Part shown: piece by piece, positions 12,601-24,200 of the stretch | Layout of the letters: every line of letters starts with the position of its first letter | Numbering within the stretch: the stretch's first letter is position 1 | Assembly: GCF_032854445.1 (NCBI RefSeq) | Contig: NC_088296.1 | Coordinates: 17,537,485-17,601,484 of the forward strand | DNA: 64,000 bases | From: Liolophura sinensis | Lineage: Eukaryota > Mollusca > Polyplacophora > Chitonida > Chitonidae | Reading direction: 5' to 3' | The notes under the pieces: model-generated | What the model saw: the letters and a program-made list of their open reading frames with translations, nothing else | Told to the model about the DNA's origin: nothing | The model's database searches: none | Program-made: the position numbers and the translations under genes

Positions 12601-15226
12601 AGGGTATTTGACGGCGGCCGGCAGTATGGTGGGAGGAAACCGGGCAGAGCCCGGCGGGGAAAACCATGACCTTTCCATCTTTGCAGAGAGCATGAGCTGG
12701 ACTTGAACTCACAGGCTCCTTAAGTACATTTCTTTTTAAATTAATTTTTTTTTTTCATGATAATGTTATTTTTCAGTTTATTGTCGTTGTCCTCAGGTAA
12801 TCGGTGTATCACAGGTGACAAACTAAGCCTTGAGGGGAACACTGTCAATGATAGTCATGCTGAGATCATAACACGGCGGGGGCTGCTCAGGTAAGCTCAC
12901 TAAATTTTGCTACAGTAACTCCAATTCCCAGAGGAAATGGGTGGAAACATTACATGAGAAAGGATTTACAGTGAATAGAACTGTGCCAGAATTACCTCCC
13001 TTGAGGTTACTCTCCTGTTTAAGAGGTGCGTTTTTTACGAGGAGGCTGCAGTTAGGTGGGACCTCTGAAAAGGGGTTGCATTAATAGTTTGAGAAAAAGC
13101 CGCATAATCTAATCGGACACCTAGCATTCGATTGTCAACTTGATTTTAATGTTGTAAACTTATTAAACCTCATGAAATTTTTTAATCAATTCGTATGTAA
13201 TTTGAAAATCCTGGCTCTAATCACATGTATATACAAAAGGCAGCTTTGGTCAACTGTGTCAGTTGTGTACATGTATGTATTCTGCCTAAGCTGCAAATCA
13301 TCGACTGTGTTTAAGAGGTTGTGAGATTTCAGGGACTGTCAAAGGCTGACATCTGGTTTTTTCACAGTGTGTTGCCTAGAAAATATTTGTCACAGTTGTG
13401 ACAAACTTACATACTGCATGCTTTAATGGGTGAGGTTCCACTTGTCCCACACCCTAAAAACTAATCTTACCTCCTAGTTTGCTGACGTGTATCAAGGGAG
13501 GTAAGTTAGAGCAGGTCTACTGCGCTGTTAAGCCCCTATAACAAAAAAGTCATGACAAAAACTTATCTTTGACTGTTACTGTAGACTTAACTTGATGTGA
13601 TTTGATAATATGGCTTGTTTAAAGTATGCGGATATGTCGTTGTATGGGAGTTATGTTGAGATTTTGAAAGTTTTAGCGTCATTAGTGGCTATACTTCAGC
13701 GATGGATGAGTGGTGTCAAGCTCATGTTTGATGTCACAAAAGTGGAAATGGCAGAAAATTTTGATTTCTGTATCAACCCCAAAACTTTTTTTTTAATCCA
13801 CAAAGCAATTTTAATTTTCACAATTGAGGAAGGCAACCCAGGTTATCTCAACCATTATCATTAAACTGGCTATTAAGATACAGATGTTTAAAAACTGGTG
13901 TAGCTGTTTGAAATTAGCTCCCCTGTACAGGCTAAAACAGATTTTAGTACCTCAGTAGGTAGTTCGGATAAAACAAGGCTTCAGTATGATTCTCAGACAG
14001 GGGTTTGCAAGGTTCGCATTTTCATTGGTCGAAGGATTCTCCATGGCAACAATGTCGAGCCGTTGACAGTGTTGTCTGATGTAATCTAACATGAAGTTTT
14101 ACTGTCGACCACTTTCCCTTCACGAGTATGACGTAGCTTACACCATATGGAAAAATTCGCTAGTATTGCATGGAAGAACAGTAAAAAAAAATTATTTATT
14201 TATTCAATAGGTGTTTTATGTTGTACTCAAGGACATTTTACTTTTACGATGGTGGCAAGCACTATCTTAGGAGGAAACCGAGTACAGCCCGAAGGAAACC
14301 CATGATTGTCCTCAGGTTGCTGGTAGACCTTTCCAAGTATGGTTAAAGAGGAAACCAGCTGAGGCCCCCAAAAAATAGAAAAAAAAAAAAAACAATGAAC
14401 CTGAAGATCTAGCCACAAGAAATTCAATTCCCAGAATCTAAAACTTTTAGCCTGTTCAAATACTTCAAATATAAAGTATTTTGTCTCCACAGGTTTCTAT
14501 ACCAGCAGTTGTTGTTGTACACACCCGGGGAGCCCCATGAACTCTTTGAGGTGGCGCCCTCTGGGAAACTCAAGGTCAAAGACGGGATAACTTTTCATCT
14601 GTACATATCAACAGCACCTTGTGGAGATGGAGCTCTTTTTTCACCAAGGTTGGATTTTTAAGATTGTAACCTCAGTTACTGATTTTACAGATATGTGTAA
14701 CATTGGTTTTAAATTTGGGCTCCTTTAGATGTTAAAGATGGAATCTCAGTAGAGGATTTTCAAGTTCGAACTCTTCCATGGCTGAAGGTAAAAAAAGCCC
14801 TGTTGTACCCTGTGACCTGTCAGAAATGTTAGGGAACTGTTTTTGTTTACATTTACTGTGACATGGGTGATGGAAAACAGGTTTCACAAAAAGTTATTAA
14901 AATTATACAATTGATGGAGAAAATTTAGCAGGTGAATGTTTCTGAAGGAAAGAAGTGTTATTTGAGCCTCAGGAACATGTGGTCAGTAAGTTAGTGTCAT
15001 CAAACATTGTTTAACATTTTTGACAAGTCACATCATAAAGGGGGACTTTTTTTTATGTATAGCCACAAAGGAGTGATCTCAAAAATCTGATGTTTGTAGT
15101 GTCGAGTATTTGAAAAGTTGTGTATTTTGTATGGAAGTTAGGCAATGAAGACACAAAACTGGCTGGTTTCTGTGAAGTGAAACAATAGGCCAATTTATTT
15201 ATTGGTTTTTATAATATATAATATAG

Positions 15227-15261
<35 letters not shown>

Positions 15262-18200
15262 ATATAATATTATATAGATATAAAGCTGTTGTCAAAAACT
15301 TGGGATGTCTCTACCTCAAACCCTGATATCTGTTGACAGGTATGTTGGGAGTTTGGACTTACCAGTCTCTATACTTTTTGGATTATTTAAATTTTTTAAG
15401 CATTTTATTGTCACGTGACAAAAAAATATCATAACATTTTTTTTTAAGAATTTTTTTTTTCTAAAATGATATAAAAAGAAACACTTCATTGTAACTTGTA
15501 GTATGTGGTGAATCGAACATTCCGGTGGAGACCATGATATACTTTTGTCAGACGTCAGACATCCAACAAGGCCGCTAGTACAGGTTATCTGTGCCCTTGT
15601 TACTCTCTCCTCAAGTCAGACGTCCAACATGGCCGCTTGGACAGGTTTTCTCTACCCTTGTTACTCTCTCCCCTTGTTACTCTCTCCTCAAGTCAGACGT
15701 CCAACAAGGCCGCTAGTACAGGTTATCTGTGCCCTTGTTACTCTCACCTCAGTCAGACATCCAACATGGCTGCTAGTACAGGTTATCTGTACCCTTGTTA
15801 CTCTCTCCTCAAGTCAGACGTCCAACATGGCCGCTTGGACAGGTTATCTGTGCCCTTGTTACTCTCTCCTCAAGGCAGACGTCCAACATGGCCGTTCGGA
15901 CAGGTTATCTCTACCCTTATTACTCTCTCCTCAAGGCAGACGTCCAACATGGCCGCTAGTACAGGTTATCTGTACCCTTGTTACTCTCTACTCAAGTCAG
16001 ACGTCCAACATGGCCGCTAGTACAGGTTATCTGTACCCTTGTTACTCTCTCCTCAAGGCAGACGTCCAACATGGCCGCTAGTACAGGTTGTCTTTACCCT
16101 TGTTACTCCCTCCTCAAGTCAGACATCCAACATGGCCGCTAGTACAGGTTATCTGTACCCTTGTTACTCTCTCCTCAAGTCAGACGTCCAACATGGCCGC
16201 TAGTACAGGTTATCTATACCCTTGTTACTCTCTCCTCAAGTCAGACGTCCAACATGGCCACTAGTACAGGTTATCTGTACCCTTGTTACTCTCTCCTCAA
16301 GGCAGACGTCCAACATGGCCACTAGTACAGGTTATCTGTACCCTTGTTACTCTCTCCTCAAGGCAGACGTCCAACATGGCCACTAGTACAGGTTATCTGT
16401 CTTTTTGTTACTCTCTCCTCAAGTCAGACATCCAACATGGCCGCTAGTACAGGTTATCTGTACCCTTGTTACTCTCTCCTCAAGTCAGACATCCAACATG
16501 GCTGCTAGTACAGGTTATCTGTACCCTTGTTACTCTCTCCTCAAGTCAGACATCCAACATGGCCACTAGTACAGGTTATCTATACCCTTGTTACTCTCTC
16601 CTCAAGGCAGACGTCCAACATGGCCGCTAGTACAGGTTATCTGTCTTCTTGTTACTCTCTCCTCAAGTCAGACATCCAACATGGCCGCTAGTACAGGTTA
16701 TCTGTACCCTTGTTACTCTCTCCTCAAGGCAGACGTCCAACATGGCCGCTAGTACAGGTTATCTGTCTTCTTGTTACTCTCTCCTCAAGTCAGACATCCA
16801 ACATGGCCGCTAGTACAGGTTATCTGTACCCTTGTTACTCTCTCCTCAAGTCAGACATCCAACATGGCTGCTAGTACAGGTTATCTGTGCCCTTGTTACT
16901 CTCTCCTCAGGCAGACATCCAACATGGCTGCTAGTACAGGTTATCTGTACCCTTGTTACTCTCTCCTCAAGTCAGACATCCAACATGGCTGCTAGTACAG
17001 GTTGTCTTTACCCTTGTTACTCTCTCCTCAAGTCAGACGTCCAACATGGCTGCTAGTACAGGTTCTCTGTACCCTTGTTACTCCCTCCTCAAGTCAGACA
17101 TCCAACATGGCCGCTAGTACAGGTTATCTATACCCTTGTTACTCTCTCCTCAAGTCAGACATCCAACATGGCCGCTAGTACAGGTTATCTGTACCCTTGT
17201 TACTCCCTCCTCAAGTCAGACATCCAATATGGCCGCTAGTACAGGTTATCTGTACCCTTGTTACTCTCTCCTCAAGTCAGACATCCAACATGGCTGCTAG
17301 TACAGGTTATCTGTACCCTTGTTACTCTCTCCTCAAGTCAGACATCCAACATGGCTGCTAGTACAGGTTATCTGTACCCTTGTTACTCTCTCCTCAAGGC
17401 AGACGTCCAACATGGCCGCTAGTACAGGTTGTCTTTACCCTTGTTACTCCCTCCTCAAGTCAGACATCCAACATGGCCGCTAGTACAGGTTATCTGTACC
17501 CTTGTTACTCTCTCCTCAAGTCAGACGTCCAACATGGCCGCTAGTACAGGTTATCTGTAGCCTTGTTACTCTCTCCTCAAGTCAGACGTCCAACATGGCC
17601 GCTAGTACAGGTTATCTGTAGCCTTGTTACTCTCTCCTCAAGTCAGACGTCCAACATGGCCACTAGTACAGGTTATCTGTACCCTTGTTACTCTCTCCTC
17701 AAGGCAGACGTCCAACATGGCCACTAGTACAGGTTATCTGTACCCTTGTTACTCTCTCCTCAAGGCAGATGTCCAACATGGCCACTAGTACAGGTTATCT
17801 GTCTTTTTGTTACTCTCTCCTCAAGTCAGACATCCAACATGGCCGCTAGTACAGGTTATCTGTACCCTTGTTACTCTCTCCTCAAGTCAGACATCCAACA
17901 TGGCTGCTAGTACAGGTTATCTGTACCCTTGTTACTCTCTCCTCAAGTCAGACATCCAACATGGCCACTAGTACAGGTTATCTATACCCTTGTTACTCTC
18001 TCCTCAAGGCAGACGTCCAACATGGCCGCTAGTACAGGTTATCTGTCTTCTTGTTACTCTCTCCTCAAGTCAGACATCCAACATGGCCGCTAGTACAGGT
18101 TATCTGTACCCTTGTTACTCTCTCCTCAAGTCAGACATCCAACATGGCTGCTAGTACAGGTTATCTGTGCCCTTGTTACTCTCTCCTCAGGCAGACATCC

Positions 18201-21200
18201 AACATGGCTGCTAGTACAGGTTATCTGTACCCTTGTTACTCTCTCCTCAAGTCAGACATCCAACATGGCTGCTAGTACAGGTTGTCTTTACCCTTGTTAC
18301 TCCCTCCTCAAGTCAGACATCCAACATGGCCGCTAGTACAGGTTATCTGTGCCCTTGTTACTCTCTCCTCAAGTCAGACGTCCAACATGGCAGCTAGTAC
18401 AGGTTATCTATACCCTTGTTACTCTCTCCTCAAGTCAGACGTCCAACATGGCCACTAGTACAGGTTATCTGTACCCTTGTTACTCTCTCCTCAAGTCAGA
18501 CGTCCAACATGGCCACTAGTACAGGTTATCTGTACCCTTGTTACTCTCTCCTCAAGGCAGACGTCCAACATGGCCACTAGTACAGGTTATCTGTCTTCTT
18601 GTTACTCTCTCCTCAAGTCAGACATCCAACATGGCCGCTAGTACAGGTTATCTGTACCCTTGTTACTCTCTCCTCAAGTCAGACATCCAACATGGCTGCT
18701 AGTACAGGTTATCTGTACCCTTGTTACTCTCTCCTCAAGTCAGACATCCAACATGGCTGCTAGTACAGGTTGTCTTTACCCTTGTTACTCCCTCCTCAAG
18801 TCAGACATCCAACATGGCCGCTAGTACAGGTTATCTGTACCCTTGTTACTCTCTCCTCAAGTCAGACGTCCAACATGGCCGCTAGTACAGGTTATCTATA
18901 CCCTTGTTACTCTCTCCTCAAGTCAGACGTCCAACATGGCCACTAGTACAGGTTATCTGTACCCTTGTTACTCTCTCCTCAAGGCAGACGTCCAACATGG
19001 CCACTAGTACAGGTTATCTGTACCCTTGTTACTCTCTCCTCAAGGCAGACGTCCAACATGGCCACTAGTACAGGTTATCTGTCTTCTTGTTACTCTCTCC
19101 TCAAGTCAGACATCCAACATGGCCGCTAGTACAGGTTATCTGTACCCTTGTTACTCTCTCCTCAAGTCAGACATCCAACATGGCTGCTAGTACAGGTTAT
19201 CTGTACCCTTGTTACTCTCTCCTCAGTCAGACGTCCAACATGGCTGCTAGTACAGGTTATCTGTACCCTTGTTACTCTCTCCTGAAGTCAGACATCCAAC
19301 ATGGCTGCTAGTACAAGTTATCTCTATCCTTGTTACTCTCTCCTCAAGTCAGACATCCAACATGGCTGCTAGTACAAGTTATCTCTGTCCTTGTTACTCT
19401 CTCCTCAAGTCAGACATCCAACATGGCTGCTAGTACAAGTTATCTCTACCCTTGTTACTCTCTCCTCAAGTCAGACGTCCAACATGGCTGCTAGTACAGG
19501 TTATCTGTACCCTTGTTACTCTCTCCTCAAGTCAGACATCCAACATGGCTGCTAGTACAAGTTATCTCTATCCTTGTTACTCTCTCCTCAAGTCAGACAT
19601 CCAACATGGCTGCTAGTACAAGTTATCTCTACCCTTGTTACTCTCTCCTCAAGTCAGACGTCCAACATGGCTGCTAGTACAGGTTATCTGTACCCTTGTT
19701 ACTCTCTCCTCAAGTCAGACATCCAACATGGCTGCTAGTACAGGTTATCTGTACCCTTGTTACTCCCTCCTCAGTCAGACGTCCAACATGGCCGCTAGTA
19801 CAGGTTATCTATACCCTTGTTACTCTCTCCTCAAGGCAGACATCCAACATGGCTGCTAGTACAGGTTATCTGTGCCCTTGTTACTCTCTCCTCAGGCAGA
19901 CATCCAACATGGCTGCTAGTACAGGTTATCTGTGCCCTTGTTACTCTCTCCTCAGTCAGACGTCCAACATGGCTGCTAGTACAGGTTATCTGTACCCTTG
20001 TTACTCTCTCCTCAGGCAGACATCCAACATGGCTGCTAGTACAGGTTATCTGTGCCCTTGTTACTCTCTCCTCAAGGCAAGACGTCCAACATGGCTGCTA
20101 GTACAGGTTATCTGTGCCCTTGTTACTCTCTCCTCAAGGCAGACGTCCACATGGCCGCTAGTACAGGTTATCTGTCTTCTTGTTACTCTCTCCTCAAGTC
20201 AGACATCCAACATGGCTGCTAGTACAGGTTATCTGTGCCCTTGTTACTCTCTCCTCAAGGCAGACGTCCAACATGGCTGCTAGTACAGGTTATCTGTCTT
20301 CTTGTTACTCTCTCCTCAAGTCAGACATCCAACAATGGCTGCTAGTACAGGTTATCTGTCTTCTTGTTACTCTCTCCTCAAGTCAGACATCAACATGGCT
20401 GCTAGTACAGGTTATCTGTGCACCTTGTTACTCTCTCCTCAGGTCAGACGTCCAACATGGCCGCTAGTACAGGTTATCTATACCCTTGTTACTCTCTCCT
20501 CAAGTCAGACATCCAACATGGCCACTAGTTACAGGTTATCTATACCCTTGTTACTCTCTCCTCAAGGCAGACGTCCAACATGGGCCGCTAGTACAGGTTA
20601 TCTGTCTTCTTGTTACTCTCTCCTCAAGTCAGACATCCAACATGGCCGCTAGTACAGGTTATCTGTACCCTTGTTACTCTCTCCTCAAGTCAGACATCCA
20701 ACATGGCTGCTAGTACAGGTTATCTGTGCCCTTGTTACTCTCTCCTCAGGCAGACATCCAACATGGCTGCTAGTACAGGTTATCTGTACCCTTGTTACTC
20801 TCTCCTCAAGTCAAGACATCCAACATGGCTGCTAGTACAGGTTGTCTTTACCCTTGTTACTCCCTCCTCAAGTCAGACATCCAACATGGCCGCTAGTACA
20901 GGGTTTATCTGTGCCCTTGTTACTCTCTCCTCAAGTCAGACGTCCAACATGGCAGCTAGTACAGGTTATCTATACCCTTGTTACTCTCTCCTCAAGTCAG
21001 ACGTCCCAACATGGCCACTAGTACAGGTTATCTGTACCCTTGTTACTCTCTCCTCAAGTCAGACGTCCAACATGGCCACTAGTACAGGTTATCTGTACCC
21101 TTGTTACTCTCTCCTCAAGGCAGACGTCCAACATGGCCACTAGTACAGGTTATCTGTCTTCTTGTTACTCTCTCCTCAAGTCAGACATCCAACATGGCCG

Positions 21201-24200
21201 CTAGTACAGGTTATCTGTACCCTTGTTACTCTCTCCTCAAGTCAGACATCCAACATGGCTGCTAGTACAGGTTATCTGTACCCTTGTTACTCTCTCCTCA
21301 AGTCAGGACATCCAACATGGCTGCTAGTACAGGTTGTCTTTACCCTTGTTACTCCCTCCTCAAGTCAGACATCCAACATGGCCGCTAGTACAGGTTATCT
21401 GTACCCTTGTTACTCTCTCCTCAAGTCAGACGTCCAACATGGCCGCTAGTACAGGTTATCTATACCCTTGTTACTCTCTCCTCAAGTCAGACGTCCAACA
21501 TGGCCACTAGTACAGGTTATCTGTACCCTTGTTACTCTCTCCTCAAGGCAGACGTCCAACATGGCCACTAGTACAGGTTATCTGTACCCTTGTTACTCTC
21601 TCCTCAAGGCAGACGTCCAACATGGCACTAGTACAGGTATCTGTCTTCTTGTTACTCTCTCTCAAGTCAGCAACATGGCCGCTAGTACAGGTTATCTGTA
21701 CCCTTGTTACTCTCTCCTCAAGTCAGACATCCAACATGGCTGCTAGTACAGGTTATCTGTACCCTTGTTACTCTCTCCTCAGTCAGACGTCCAACATGGC
21801 TGCTAGTACAGGTTATCTGTACCCTTGTTACTCTCTCTGAAGTCAGACATCCAACATGGCTGCTAGTACAAGTTATCTCTATCCTTGTTACTCTCTCCTC
21901 AAGTCAGACATCCAACATGGCTGCTAGTACAAGTTATCTCTGTCCTTGTTACTCTCTCCTCAAGTCAGACATCCAACATGGCTGCTAGTACAAGTTATCT
22001 CTACCCTTGTTACTCTCTCCTCAAGTCAGACGTCCAACATGGCTGCTAGTACAGGTTATCTGTACCCTTGTTACTCTCTCCTCAAGTCAGACATCCAACA
22101 TGGCTGCTAGTACAAGTTATCTCTATCCTTGTTACTCTCTCCTCAAGTCAGACATCCAACATGGCTGCTAGTACAAGTTATCTCTACCCTTGTTACTCTC
22201 TCCTCAAGTCAGACGTCCAACATGGCTGCTAGTACAGGTTATCTGTACCCTTGTTACTCTCTCCTCAAGTCAGACATCCAACATGGCTGCTAGTACAGGT
22301 TATCTGTACCCTTGTTACTCCCTCCTCAGTCAGACGTCCAACATGGCCGCTAGTACAGGTTATCTATACCCTTGTTACTCTCTCCTCAAGGCAGACATCC
22401 AACATGGCTGCTAGTACAGGTTATCTGTGCCCTTGTTACTCTCTCCTCAGGCAGACATCCAACATGGCTGCTAGTACAGGTTATCTGTGCCCTTGTTACT
22501 CTCTCCTCAGTCAGACGTCCAACATGGCTGCTAGTACAGGTTATCTGTACCCTTGTTACTCTCTCCTCAGGCAGACATCCAACATGGCTGCTAGTACAGG
22601 TTATCTGTGCCCTTGTTACTCTCTCCTCAAGGCAGACGTCCAACATGGCTGCTAGTACAGGTTATCTGTGCCCTTGTTACTCTCTCCTCAAGGCAGACGT
22701 CCAACATGGCCGCTAGTACAGGTTATCTGTCTTCTTGTTACTCTCTCCTCAAGTCAGACATCCAACATGGCTGCTAGTACAGGTTATCTGTGCCCTTGTT
22801 ACTCTCTCCTCAAGGCAGACGTCCAACATGGCTGCTAGTACAGGTTATCTGTCTTCTTGTTACTCTCTCCTCAAGTCAGACATCCAACATGGCTGCTAGT
22901 ACAGGTTATCTGTCTTCTTGTTACTCTCTCCTCAAGTCAGACATCCAACATGGCTGCTAGTACAGGTTATCTGTGCCCTTGTTACTCTCTCCTCAGTCAG
23001 ACGTCCAACATGGCCGCTAGTACAGGTTATCTATACCCTTGTTACTCTCTCCTCAAGTCAGACATCCAACATGGCTGCTAGTACAGGTTATCTGTGCCCT
23101 TGTTACTCTCTCCTCAGTCAGACGTCCAACATGGCTGCTAGTACAGGTTATCTGTACCCTTGTTACTCTCTCCTCAAGTCAGACATCCAACATGGCTGCT
23201 AGTACAAGTTATCTCTATCCTTGTTACTCTCTCCTCAAGTCAGACATCCAACATGGCCGCTAGTACAGGTTATCTGTCTTCTTGTTACTCTCTCCTCAAG
23301 TCAGACATCCAACATGGCTGCTAGTACAGGTTATCTGTCTTCTTGTTACTCTCTCCTCAAGTCAGACATCCAACATGGCTGCTAGTACAGGTTATCTGTG
23401 CCCTTGTTACTCGCACCTCAGTCAGACGTCCAACATGGCCGCTAGTACAGGTTATCTATACCCTTGTTACTCTATCCTCAAGTCAGACATCCAACATGGC
23501 TGCTAGTACAGGTTATCTGTGCCCTTGTTACTCTCTCCTCAGTCAGACGTCCAACATGGCTGCTAGTACAGGTTATCTGTACCCTTGTTACTCTCTCCTC
23601 AAGTCAGACATCCAACATGGCTGCTAGTACAAGTTATCTCTATCCTTGTTACTTTCTCCTCAAGTCAGACATCCAACATGGCTGCTAGTACAGGTTATCT
23701 GTGCCCTTGTTACTCCGTCCTCAAGTCAGACATCCAACATGGCTGCTAGTACAGGTTATCTATACCCTTGTTACCCTCTCCTCAAGTCAGACATCCAACA
23801 TGGCTGCTAGTACAGGTTATCTGTACCCTTGTTACTCTCTCCTCAAGTCAGACATCCAACATGACTGCTAGTACAGGTTATCTGTACCTTTGTTACCCTC
23901 TCCTCAAGTCAGACGTCCAACATGGCTGCTAGTACAGGTTATCTGTACCCTTGTTACTCTCTCCTCAAGTCAGACATCCAACATGGCTGCTAGTACAGGT
24001 TATCTGTGCCCTTGTTACTCTCTCCTCAAGTCAGACATCCAACATGGCTGCTAGTACAGGTTATCTGTGCCCTTGTTACTCTCTCCTCAGTCAGACGTCC
24101 AACATGGCTGCTAGTACAGGTTATCTGTACCCTTGGTACTCTCTCCTCAAGTCAGACATCCAACATGGCTGCTAGTACAAGTTATCTCTATCCTTGTTAC

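Noticed and set aside
14724-14790. Possible extra ADAR exon ([18 protein letters not shown])
   Set aside because: Resembles exon e only over a few residues, lacks a good acceptor, and is not needed to keep the reading frame between exons e and f.
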